A stretch of DNA of 14,569 bases from an uncultured Bacteroidota bacterium (lineage in GTDB: Bacteria > Bacteroidota > Bacteroidia > Chitinophagales > Saprospiraceae). The position numbers and the translations under genes were made by a program. The stretch spans positions 1 to 14,569 of the forward strand of contig CALGAA010000159.1 in NCBI GenBank assembly GCA_937952445.1, written 5' to 3'. The number at the start of each line of letters is the position of its first letter. The stretch's first letter is position 1. A model generated the notes under the pieces. It made no database searches and was not told the origin of the DNA. It was given only the letters and a program-made list of their open reading frames with translations. Positions 1 through 7,574 of the stretch are shown here, one piece after another.

Positions 1-30
1 ATACTAGCCAACTGCAAAAATTTTACAAAA

Positions 31-62
31 TTTGGTTTTTAGGCGAATAAATCGTTCTTTTG
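31..62 (+). promoter_or_regulatory. Candidate Bacteroidota-type promoter for the ECF sigma gene
   Basis: TTTG at 31-34 and TTCTTTTG at 55-62 are separated by 20 bases. This fits the Bacteroidota housekeeping promoter pattern (-33 TTTG, about 20 bases, -7 TAnnTTTG), with one mismatch in the -7 box. It would put transcription start near 68-70, about 27 bases before the GTG start at 96. It was found by eye only, in an AT-rich leader where chance matches are likely. Confidence 0.4.
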
Positions 63-95
63 ATTGTAAGGATTGCCTAAAAAGATAACAGGAAG

Positions 96-626
96 GTGAA
101 CTCAAAATCACTATTTGACCTTTACAGAGACAAAGTTCTCGGCTTTTTCATCAAGTTTTTACACGATGAAGAGCTCGCTCGTGATTTGGCCCAGGACATT
201 TTCTTAAAACTGTTTGAAAAAAAGGCAGAGCTAGATGAAATAAGTGACCTCGACCGGTACATCTACCTTACGTGCCGCAATCTCGCGTTTGATCATCTGA
301 AAAAAGCAGCCCACGACAAAAAATACCGAAACTATATTCTCCTCGCCGGAGCAAGAACACAGCCCCCGGAAGTGAATCGGAAAATGGATGTGGATCATTA
401 CCGGACCATCCTGGAAGATTCGCTCAAACATCTGCCAGATCAACAAAGACTCATTTTCAATCTGAGTAAAAGAGAGGGATTGTCGCATGAAAAAATTGCA
501 GAAATGCTCAATATTTCACCCCATACCGTCCGGAACCATCTGTATCAGGCCGTGAAAAACCTCCGGGCTACTACGCCCGATATCGAAATGATTCTGGCCA
601 TGGTAATTATCCTTTCGGGGTTGTAG
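96..626 (+). CDS. ECF-family RNA polymerase sigma-70 factor (Bacteroidota type)
   Basis: A 176-residue ECF sigma factor, which would direct RNA polymerase to a small set of promoters. Sigma region 2 covers about residues 8-73, with the core-binding stretch DLAQDIFLKLF at 30-40 and the -10-binding YIYLTCRNLAFDHLKK at 55-70. Region 4 covers about 105-157 and contains a helix-turn-helix around LSHEKIAEMLNISPHTVRNH. The hydrophobic C-terminal end (MILAMVIILSGL) is common in Bacteroidota members. The start is GTG; an in-frame TAA at 78-80 lies just upstream and no ATG lies between, so this start is well constrained. Bacteroidota genes of this type often precede a FecR-like anti-sigma gene and a susC/susD pair. 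Neither follows here, because the next gene is convergent. Its targets and inducing signal cannot be read from the window. Confidence 0.93.
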   Translation: MNSKSLFDLYRDKVLGFFIKFLHDEELARDLAQDIFLKLFEKKAELDEISDLDRYIYLTCRNLAFDHLKKAAHDKKYRNYILLAGARTQPPEVNRKMDVDHYRTILEDSLKHLPDQQRLIFNLSKREGLSHEKIAEMLNISPHTVRNHLYQAVKNLRATTPDIEMILAMVIILSGL

Positions 627-781
627 AAAAAAATGGGTAACTCCGCATAAAGTCCGGCACGACGTTGTGGGGCAAAGGCCGACTCCCGATGAAAACCGGG
701 CTGAGGTGGTCAGGATTAATTTGAATGGATCATGGCGATGGGCTCAATGGCGTCCCCAGGCATTCGGGCAGTTCGCGATAC
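627..781. other. Short gene-free stretch between convergent genes
   Basis: 155 bases separate the sigma factor stop from the stop of the opposite-strand copper protein. The middle is GC-rich compared with the flanks and has small self-complementary elements, for example CCCG and CGGG around 686-702. A 68-codon reading frame at 667-873 runs antisense into the cupredoxin gene and shows no recognisable protein features. No clear U-tract terminator is visible for either gene. Confidence 0.4.
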
Positions 782-1333
782 CTACTCCACCTTCATTATT
801 CCTTTCATCAAACGCCAGTGTCCGGGAAACGTACAGACATAAGGATAATCCCCTTTCTTTTCCGGTGCTGTAAATGCCAGGGTGTACGTCGCCCCCGGAT
901 TCACCAGAGGTGAAGCGTGCATGACGGCCTCCAATTCCGGAATAAAACCTTTTTCCTGTGCTTTCGGATCGGCCACCATTTTATCCGCAGCCATACCTAC
1001 CTGCTCCAGCGTTCCGGGATGTAAAATCAGAATGTTGTGCAGCATCACATCGTTGTTTTTGAAGACGATAGCCACCGGTTGACCTGCCTTTACCTTGATT
1101 TGTGGCTTGTCAAACTTCATTTGCCCCACGATCACACCCATTTCGATAAATTGGGTATCGGCAGGAGCAAAGACTTCCTCCCCAAACTTTGTCCCTCCCA
1201 CTGCATTCGATCGATCCGGATTTACGTCACCAAAAGACACATGGTGGGCCGGAAAATGAAGAGACATCAGTAGAAACCCCACCAACAAAACCATTACAAA
1301 ATTTAACCGCATATTCGATTTTTGAGAAATCAT
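782..1333 (-). CDS. Azurin/auracyanin-like type 1 (blue) copper protein, secreted
   Basis: A 183-residue cupredoxin of the plastocyanin/azurin class, a one-electron carrier expected in the periplasm or anchored to a membrane. An N-terminal hydrophobic segment (about residues 9-25) acts as signal peptide or anchor. The type 1 copper ligands are all present: His99 in the NDVMLHN stretch, then Cys167, His172 and Met176 in YVCTFPGHWRLM. This is the C-x4-H-x3-M spacing of azurin. The segment around 105-148, rich in Met and His, resembles the loop before the C-terminal ligand cluster in auracyanin-like proteins. ATG at 1333 gives the full frame; ATG at 1312 (Met8) would give a more compact signal peptide and is equally plausible. 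It lies downstream of the cytochrome-containing dehydrogenase on the same strand, 159 bases away, so it may be that enzyme's electron acceptor (inference). Confidence 0.92.
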   Translation of the reverse strand: MISQKSNMRLNFVMVLLVGFLLMSLHFPAHHVSFGDVNPDRSNAVGGTKFGEEVFAPADTQFIEMGVIVGQMKFDKPQIKVKAGQPVAIVFKNNDVMLHNILILHPGTLEQVGMAADKMVADPKAQEKGFIPELEAVMHASPLVNPGATYTLAFTAPEKKGDYPYVCTFPGHWRLMKGIMKVE

Positions 1334-1353
1334 TCAATTTTCAGGATGCAATA

Positions 1354-1554
1354 TTACATCAAATAATAGTTCGCCACATCATAAATTCCTATGAGTATTT
1401 CTTCATCTTTTGCCGGTTCATCATCACTATAAGCCTTACGTAGGCCCCACCAGTACTCTGTCCAGACAAAATTTTTTATTTCACCCCAGTTCTTAATCTG
1501 AAGGCGGACGAGGACCATGCAATGGATTGGCTCTTCCTTCATTCCCGGATCCAC
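1354..1554 (-). CDS. Possible small protein of unknown function overlapping the dehydrogenase 3' end
   Basis: A 66-codon frame (GTG at 1554, ATG at 1542) that overlaps the last 62 bases of the dehydrogenase gene in another frame and fills most of the gap before the copper-protein gene. The part outside the overlap is rich in Trp, Tyr and acidic residues (for example FVWTEYWWGLRKAY and EEILIGIYDVANYYLM), which looks more protein-like than a random frame. No family is recognised. It could be a true small gene, the remnant of a displaced gene, or chance. The long overlap and weak start count against it. Confidence 0.25.
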   Translation of the reverse strand: MDPGMKEEPIHCMVLVRLQIKNWGEIKNFVWTEYWWGLRKAYSDDEPAKDEEILIGIYDVANYYLM

Positions 1555-4500
1555 TTTTTACCTCCACGATAAAATCTTCTTCACCTACATCAGATTTTAT
1601 AAGCACGATGATTTCGCGAATTCCTTCCTCCAGATTGATTTCGAGACCCTGTTCTCCCGGAGTTTGTCGCCGGGCATCTATCCAGACCTGTTCGACCAAT
1701 CCCGGATCAAAAACGAGCTCAACCATGCCCGGCGCCAGGACTTCAATGCCAAATCTCAATGCTTTCACCTCGCCCTGAATTTCGTCCAGGGGCAACCCTC
1801 CTGACACCTTGCTGTACACAGGCATCCAGGAAAAGGAATCCCCCTCATCGGCAATCACCCCCTTGCCTTCTTCCTCCATCCGTTGCATCGCATTGTCATC
1901 CAGGGACATAGCTTCCCAGTACCGAACATAGTTATATGCAGGAACCCGGAAATCACCCGGTTCACCAATTTTAGATAAAAATCCAATAAGATCCACAAAT
2001 TCCTCCCGCGTCAATCCACTCGTCAGGCCAGGAGGCATCAACGACCCCGGGACGTTTTCGTGGGACGAAATCTGGTATTTCGGGACCGATACTTCATTTC
2101 CCACTACATCCCGCAATACCACTTCGGAATCGGTTTCCCGAACAAAATATCCCATAACCACGTTGCCATTTTTCTTCACGATCTGATTCAATTCATATCC
2201 ATCCTTAATTTCCTTACCCGGATCCAAAATGCTACTGATAATGTAATCCGTCGGTGCATTCGCCCCCAAACTGCTTAAATCCGTGCCCAACTTTCCCCCG
2301 GCACCACCAATGGCATGACAGGATGCACATCCCAGTTTTCGATAGACCAGTTCACCCTTGTAGGGATCTCCGTATGCCTTGATATCCAATTCCAACCGAT
2401 CCGCTTCCCAATTACTTAATTGCTGGGGCATCGTCGCCTTCACTTCTTCGATTTCTGCATCGCCAAAAACAGCTATCAGACTTTTGATTTCTGCGCTTTC
2501 CTTTCGCGTCGAGGACATCGAATTGATCAATTTCATCCCCACCCGGGCAACTGGATCCGAGACCTCAGCGTCAGACAACGCATGCGCCAATTCCCGCAAT
2601 CCATTTTGGTTGGCATAGAATGCGGAAAGCAACTTCGATATTTGCGCTTCGTCGTGCAGACTGGCCAGCAAGGGGGCGGCCTGAGATGCTGCTGTTTGGG
2701 CATCCAGCGAGATCAATTTGCTAATCGTCAGAACCCGCAAATCCTCCGGGTACGGTTCCCTGGTAAATTCCAACAACGCCCGTAGGCTTTGTTGGTCTCC
2801 CAGATTGGCCAGCGCTGAAATACCCGTTTGACTTTTCTCCTGCTCCCCACTTCGAGCCCATTCGACAAACTGAGGACGGTATTGCTCCAGCCCCCATAGA
2901 CTTGCAGCGGTCATGGATTTTTCCGCGACCTCCTCCTCAGAAGCCCCGAAAAGAGTTGCAATCCGGGACAAATCCGTGTCCGGTTTTACGGCTCTTTGTT
3001 CCATGGTTTTAATGAGAGTATTCAGCAGACTGAGCTGCTTGCTCTGGTCGCTTAACATTAAATCAAACAGTTCCGACAGCGCCGCAGCACTCCCATATCG
3101 GGTAACATTATCCAAAAAATCGTTCTCGTATTCTGCGGGCAACTGCCCGTTGCGGTACATATCGACCAGATGGGCAACCGCCTCCGGAGATGAAATAGAT
3201 TTGAGGGCGAAAGCCTTCTTTTTATTCCCGTCAAAATAGTTTTTATCCGCTTTGTACTGCACATACCAGATGGACTCCAGTTCCTGCATGGTTTGCCACA
3301 AGGCAAAATCGAGGTACTGATCCATTTCCTGGTCCAGTATCCTCGTGGCCACTGCGGCAGTTTCCGGCCTGACCGATTTCCGTAAGGCTATCACCGATTC
3401 AAGTCGGACCACCGGGTCTTCATCCCGCACTCCCCGGGCCAGATATTCATCAGCAAGAGGATATAAATTATATTGATAGTATAATGCCCGGATCGCCGCT
3501 GCACGGATTAAGGGCTCCCCAGAGCTCAATAATTTTTCCAATATGTCCTGCGCGGCAATATCAAGCGATTGATACACCCAAAATCCTTCCAACAACCATT
3601 GGTCGTAGGCTGCATCTTCGGGATCGAGGGAGGAAATCCAGGTCCCCAAATCCTTCTCCACCACATCCCGGCCTCGTTCTCGCAACACCCGTCTGGCTTG
3701 ATCCCGGGTCCAGGCCTCCGGAAGCTTGAGAAAATCCAACAGTTCCAAATTGGTCGCATTAACCAGGTCCGGACTGGAAACCAAAGGGCTATCTTTGCGG
3801 GTGATCCGCCAAATCCGGCCATGCTCATGATCCCGCCGCGGGTCCCTGAAATCAACTTCCCCGTGCTGAATGATCGGATTGTACCAGTCTGCCACATAAA
3901 TAGCTCCATCGGGCCCCTCCAGGATATCCACGGGTCGAAACGCCACATTGTTGGAATACAGCAAGTCTGGTTCTTGCTTTGACGTATGACCGCTACCCAG
4001 CCGCTCCAGTGAAAATCGATTGATCCGGTTCGCTCTGAAGTCGTTGGTGATCAAGCTACCCCGCCAGTCTTCGGGCATGTGTCGACTGGTTACGATGTCC
4101 AGACCGCTGTGCTTGGGTTGCCCCGGATTCAATCCCCGGAGAATCCGCCGGGCACCTGGGGCGGTCATAAATGTAGCTCCCTGAAATCCGTAATTGATCC
4201 CTTCGGTCCCGGCACCATCCGTGAGAAAAGACTGGCCGTATTGATTGAACTGAAGGCCCCATGGATTGACCAATCCTCTGATCACCACGTCCAGCTCCCG
4301 GGTCAGGGGCCGGTACCTCCAGACTCCTCCGCCCTCCAGTCTGCGAACCCCGTGAGGCGTTTCGACATGGCTGTAGATGTAAATGGATTGGTTGAAATAC
4401 AAGCTGCCATCCGGACCCCAGCGAAACGTATGAATCAAATGATGGGTATCGCCCGTGCCAAATCCCGACAGGATTACCCGACTCTGGTCAGCTTTTCCAT

Positions 4501-4984
4501 CACCATCGGTGTCTTTCAAATGCAAAATTTCGGTTGAATTGGCCACATACACGCCTCCATCCCCCGGGAGAACTGCGGTCGGAACCCGCAACCCATCGGC
4601 AAACAGGATTGATGTATCAGCACGTCCATCGCCATCCGTATCCTCCAGTACAAAAACCTTTCCGGTGGGATGAGCTCCCGGCTTCGGTTGGGGATAATCG
4701 CTGCTTCCTACCACCCACAACCGACCCTTTTCGTCCCAGTTCATCTGAATGGGTTTTTCCACCATGGGTTCAGAAGCAAACAGATTGACTTCGTACCCGT
4801 CAGCAGGATAGAGCGTACTCAACTGGTATTCGGGATCCGGATCCGGGATACTCCGCAGCTTATCCTGCGCGGTCAATGTCGTAGTCAAACCCAACAGAAA
4901 TGCATAGCCCACGAATGCAATGGACCACCGCCGCCCGGTTTTCCCTATACCTTTCCACCTGTTTACGTTATAATAATTTTTCAT
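1493..4984 (-). CDS. PVC-type secreted dehydrogenase: beta-propeller, HEAT-like repeats, CxxCH cytochrome c domain
   Basis: An 1163-residue secreted protein of the large family first described in Planctomycetes/Verrucomicrobia (membrane-bound dehydrogenase domain plus PVC heme-binding domain), also found in Bacteroidota. It starts with a signal peptide (hydrophobic core about residues 21-39, ending TAQ). A beta-propeller-like domain follows at about 50-400, with two calcium-loop-like DTDGDG motifs at 115-120 and 158-163. Residues about 410-860 are helical and repetitive, as in HEAT repeats. The class I cytochrome c domain (about 870-1000) has CASCH at 886-890 for covalent heme and Met983, in LMPPGL, as likely axial ligand. 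A C-terminal beta-rich tail of about 160 residues closes the protein. These proteins are thought to oxidise sugars or related alcohols outside the cytoplasm; the substrate is unknown. The ATG directly abuts the stop codon of the SGNH hydrolase gene, so the two are probably translationally coupled. Confidence 0.92.
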   Translation of the reverse strand: MKNYYNVNRWKGIGKTGRRWSIAFVGYAFLLGLTTTLTAQDKLRSIPDPDPEYQLSTLYPADGYEVNLFASEPMVEKPIQMNWDEKGRLWVVGSSDYPQPKPGAHPTGKVFVLEDTDGDGRADTSILFADGLRVPTAVLPGDGGVYVANSTEILHLKDTDGDGKADQSRVILSGFGTGDTHHLIHTFRWGPDGSLYFNQSIYIYSHVETPHGVRRLEGGGVWRYRPLTRELDVVIRGLVNPWGLQFNQYGQSFLTDGAGTEGINYGFQGATFMTAPGARRILRGLNPGQPKHSGLDIVTSRHMPEDWRGSLITNDFRANRINRFSLERLGSGHTSKQEPDLLYSNNVAFRPVDILEGPDGAIYVADWYNPIIQHGEVDFRDPRRDHEHGRIWRITRKDSPLVSSPDLVNATNLELLDFLKLPEAWTRDQARRVLRERGRDVVEKDLGTWISSLDPEDAAYDQWLLEGFWVYQSLDIAAQDILEKLLSSGEPLIRAAAIRALYYQYNLYPLADEYLARGVRDEDPVVRLESVIALRKSVRPETAAVATRILDQEMDQYLDFALWQTMQELESIWYVQYKADKNYFDGNKKKAFALKSISSPEAVAHLVDMYRNGQLPAEYENDFLDNVTRYGSAAALSELFDLMLSDQSKQLSLLNTLIKTMEQRAVKPDTDLSRIATLFGASEEEVAEKSMTAASLWGLEQYRPQFVEWARSGEQEKSQTGISALANLGDQQSLRALLEFTREPYPEDLRVLTISKLISLDAQTAASQAAPLLASLHDEAQISKLLSAFYANQNGLRELAHALSDAEVSDPVARVGMKLINSMSSTRKESAEIKSLIAVFGDAEIEEVKATMPQQLSNWEADRLELDIKAYGDPYKGELVYRKLGCASCHAIGGAGGKLGTDLSSLGANAPTDYIISSILDPGKEIKDGYELNQIVKKNGNVVMGYFVRETDSEVVLRDVVGNEVSVPKYQISSHENVPGSLMPPGLTSGLTREEFVDLIGFLSKIGEPGDFRVPAYNYVRYWEAMSLDDNAMQRMEEEGKGVIADEGDSFSWMPVYSKVSGGLPLDEIQGEVKALRFGIEVLAPGMVELVFDPGLVEQVWIDARRQTPGEQGLEINLEEGIREIIVLIKSDVGEEDFIVEVKSGSGNEGRANPLHGPRPPSD

Positions 4985-6268
4985 TTACTTATTGATTCGA
5001 GTGAGTTGAATCGACCGCGGTGTCTGCAAATCCATCTGCTCTATCTTTTTTTCCAAGCGGTCGATAAATAAACTATTAATGCCCAGTTCGTAAGTGTTCT
5101 GACCCTGTTCGTATCTCCTGAAACCGACCAGATACGTTCGATTGAGCGGACGATACTGCCAAAAATACAAATCAAATATTTCAGCGTAAATATCCTGAAT
5201 CGTGCGTGCCAGGTCGAAAGATGGGCCCTGATTTATTTCTACTCCATCCGCGAAGTCCGAAGAGGAGGCGGCCAAAATGTGCTGCCCGTCGATTGTTAAC
5301 CCGTAAATGCCTTTTTTCAACCCCTGTACTTTCAGCCATTGAGGGTATACATTTTCTTTGTTGACCAATACCGGATTGGCTTTCGTGGATATTTCCAGAC
5401 TGACATGAGTTCTGCTGATGTTTTGATCGCTTACTTCCATCCCATCTGCAGGTACCACGTTTTGTTGTCGGGCATCAACTTCCAGGTGCCAAACGGGCAG
5501 GAGTTGTCCCAGAACTTTTAAAATTTGCTTTCCCACCTCAAGATACCCTTTTCCGTTCAGGTGAATTCCTTCGGTATGGTAATAGGTGCGACCGGATTCC
5601 ATGAACCCCGAAAACAAGTCGACAAAAGGTTTTTGATTTCTCTGCGCCACCTCCCGGATTTTTTCCGAATAGTGGGCCAAATGTTCGTTCCGCCGGGACA
5701 TATCCACGTCGAGATCCATTGGAGAAAATTGTGGGATCGTAGAAAGTAAAACGGATTGAGCGCCCATTTGATCGATATCGTGGATAAGTCGTTCAAGGCT
5801 TTTTTCAAAATCATCCAGGCCGGCTTCTTCCTGGTACGCTTCCACATTACCGTATCCGATGACGACGAGATCCGGCCTGAGTGTATCAATTTGCTGAAGG
5901 AGAAGGTCGTAAGGCTCGGGTGGACGGGAAATATAACTCCGAGCTTTACCATCTGCGGTATCGCCTGACCAACCTAAATTTCGAAATCTGGGGTTTTGTT
6001 CAGGCCATGTATTCAAAAACAGCCATTCGAGAATTCCGTATTTTCCGGCTTCTTCGATCAGGGAATTTCCGATGAAGACCACGCTTCCCGATGCGGGGAG
6101 CTGCCAGGATGGCTTTACTTCGTCATTTTGACCGTACGAGCTAAACAGCAGCACAAATTGGAAAAAGAATACGCACGACCAACGGAACAGACTTGTTTGT
6201 ATCGAGGCCACACTCGCCGGAAACAATGATGACGTGCCTCCCGAAGGTGGAAAATATTTTGACAACAT
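4985..6268 (-). CDS. SGNH/GDSL-type hydrolase, secreted, PVC-cluster subfamily
   Basis: A 427-residue protein with an SGNH esterase fold at about residues 60-255 and a C-terminal module at about 260-420. Block I is VVFIGNSL with nucleophile Ser69. Block II is RNLGWSGDT, with the oxyanion Gly near 98-102. Block III is IGYGNVEAY with Asn141. Block V is TEGIHLNGKGY with His236. Glu233 sits where classic members carry Asp, so the triad may be a dyad or use Glu. The C-terminal module has the conserved-looking string YLVGFRRYEQGQN. A hydrophobic signal segment lies at about residues 28-46 after an unusually long N-terminus; no other Met occurs before residue 168, so ATG at 6268 is kept, although a later non-ATG start is possible. 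Such enzymes remove acetyl or other ester groups. It probably forms an operon with the dehydrogenase that begins right after its TAA. Confidence 0.88.
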   Translation of the reverse strand: MLSKYFPPSGGTSSLFPASVASIQTSLFRWSCVFFFQFVLLFSSYGQNDEVKPSWQLPASGSVVFIGNSLIEEAGKYGILEWLFLNTWPEQNPRFRNLGWSGDTADGKARSYISRPPEPYDLLLQQIDTLRPDLVVIGYGNVEAYQEEAGLDDFEKSLERLIHDIDQMGAQSVLLSTIPQFSPMDLDVDMSRRNEHLAHYSEKIREVAQRNQKPFVDLFSGFMESGRTYYHTEGIHLNGKGYLEVGKQILKVLGQLLPVWHLEVDARQQNVVPADGMEVSDQNISRTHVSLEISTKANPVLVNKENVYPQWLKVQGLKKGIYGLTIDGQHILAASSSDFADGVEINQGPSFDLARTIQDIYAEIFDLYFWQYRPLNRTYLVGFRRYEQGQNTYELGINSLFIDRLEKKIEQMDLQTPRSIQLTRINK

Positions 6269-6516
6269 GTTGAATCTATCAATTTATGAGTCCCAAAAGT
6301 ACGGAATGACAGCCCAATACTTGCATACCAATGCCTACTTTATCCCCACCTCCATTTCGGAAACGAGCTGACATTATCGAATGGGCAAGGAAACGATTCC
6401 TGGATAGGCTTGTCCACACACCACTTTGGAATGCTTCTCACCAAAATTTCCAATCACACATCAATTCAGACCACCACAGCCTCTCCCATACCGTCAATCC
6501 CATTCTCGCCCAATTC
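6269..6516. other. Gene-free gap upstream of the SGNH-dehydrogenase operon
   Basis: 248 bases separate the stop of the lyase gene from the start of the SGNH hydrolase gene, both on the minus strand. Apart from the -7-like box at 6294-6301 nothing convincing is seen. A plus-strand frame of 76 codons (6331-6561) has biased, non-protein-like composition and runs into the lyase gene. No clear terminator hairpin follows the lyase stop. Confidence 0.4.
6294..6301 (-). promoter_or_regulatory. Candidate -7 promoter box for the SGNH hydrolase-dehydrogenase operon
   Basis: On the minus strand this reads TACTTTTG, an exact match to the Bacteroidota -7 consensus TAnnTTTG. It lies 25 bases before the ATG at 6268, giving a short leader. 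A matching -33 TTTG at the expected 19-21-base spacing is not obvious, so an activator or an alternative sigma factor may be involved, or the match may be chance. Confidence 0.4.
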
Positions 6517-7488
6517 TTAAACCTCAAATTTCCATTTCAACCGATCTTCCTGCATAGATAATACGATAAACCGACCCTTGACCTCTTCCCCCTCCCGGGA
6601 AAAAGTTAATATGTTCGTTCCATCCTCAGGCGAAGAAGAGATATAGTCTATCCCGTCTCGCGTAGTCACCGCAATTGTACCTTGTGGATCGATCACCTGT
6701 ACAGATTCCACAAAAGAATCGACCTTCGCTGAACCTTCAATCACAGAAATGAAGGTTTTCACCCCTCTGCCGCGGCAACGACGAACGACGTAGGGTAAAA
6801 CAGCACCTACATCAGAATTTTTCCAATCCCGTTGCCCCCATCCATTCGCCAGAAAAAATTCTTCCTCACCCGTGCCTACGCCCCAAAACCGGCATTCCAT
6901 CCCCTGATTCACGGGCCAGGTCATTTTCCAGGATTCAGACCTGTCCGCTTTCCGGATATCTGTAAAATCGTATAAGGCTCCCTCGGTCACATTTCGCAAT
7001 GACAACCCTTTGACCTCATACGATTCTCCCGAGAGATGGAATACATAATCCTGAATTTCTCCCCCGTCCACCCGGAAAAAATCAACCGCATAATTTTTCC
7101 CCGATCCATGGTCAATAAGAGCGGAGGTTCGGCGGTAAATCCGGGTTTCATCGTACGCACCGGAAGTCGCCTCCATGACCTTCACATGGGGGGAGGTCTG
7201 AAAAAATTCAATCCGGCCACCCCGCCCTCTCGTTTTTTGGTCTTTTTCATCCACCAGGACGGTATTATGCGCCAACGTTCGAATGTTTCGCCATTTTTCG
7301 GGATGGTCCCAGAGGTAACCCAGATCAGATAAAACCTCCACGCCATTTTTCCAATAATACAAATGCAGACTGTCCTTTTCGTGGTGGATCCCCCAATGGC
7401 TCGCGCTCAGCAACAGCAGGCTTTCCCGACCGTCAACCCCCGTCCGCATATGCCCGATCCGGAGCTCAGGGGGACACCAATCCGGCAA
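6517..7488 (-). CDS. Heparinase II/III-family protein, C-terminal part (separated by a frameshift)
   Basis: 323 residues from an apparent TTG start, but the real coding frame stays open further upstream to 7599 (360 codons), giving sequence such as DDPGFALDLARP that continues the lyase. This half carries the heparinase II/III-like beta-sandwich domain. It has MRTGVDGRESLLLLSA near the start, HHEKDSLHLYYW with histidines in the place typical of the domain, VLSDLGY, and NIRTLAHNTVLVDEKDQ. The rest is beta-rich and ends in KWKFEV. The TTG is not a convincing start because conserved sequence precedes it and no signal peptide is present. It is therefore best read as the C-terminal half of the gene that begins at 9188. 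If the break is real, this half is probably not made as a stable exported enzyme. Confidence 0.85.
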   Translation of the reverse strand: MPDWCPPELRIGHMRTGVDGRESLLLLSASHWGIHHEKDSLHLYYWKNGVEVLSDLGYLWDHPEKWRNIRTLAHNTVLVDEKDQKTRGRGGRIEFFQTSPHVKVMEATSGAYDETRIYRRTSALIDHGSGKNYAVDFFRVDGGEIQDYVFHLSGESYEVKGLSLRNVTEGALYDFTDIRKADRSESWKMTWPVNQGMECRFWGVGTGEEEFFLANGWGQRDWKNSDVGAVLPYVVRRCRGRGVKTFISVIEGSAKVDSFVESVQVIDPQGTIAVTTRDGIDYISSSPEDGTNILTFSREGEEVKGRFIVLSMQEDRLKWKFEV

Positions 7489-7574
7489 CTGAAGAGGCGG
7501 GGAGGGTACGCGGGAAATGTCCGGATCCCGGAAAAAAAGAGAGAAGGAAGTAGGACTGTTGGGCCTGGCCAGAT

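Noticed and set aside
667..913. Two short plus-strand frames after the sigma gene
   Set aside because: Both continue antisense through the cupredoxin gene and show no family features.
3526..3948. 140-codon minus-strand frame
   Set aside because: It is an alternative frame inside the dehydrogenase gene, whose own frame carries clear propeller and repeat sequence.
4079..4537. 152-codon plus-strand frame
   Set aside because: It is antisense to the dehydrogenase gene, with no protein features.
6331..6561. 76-codon plus-strand frame in the gap before the SGNH operon
   Set aside because: It runs antisense into the lyase gene end, with composition rich in His, Pro and Ser and no recognisable family.
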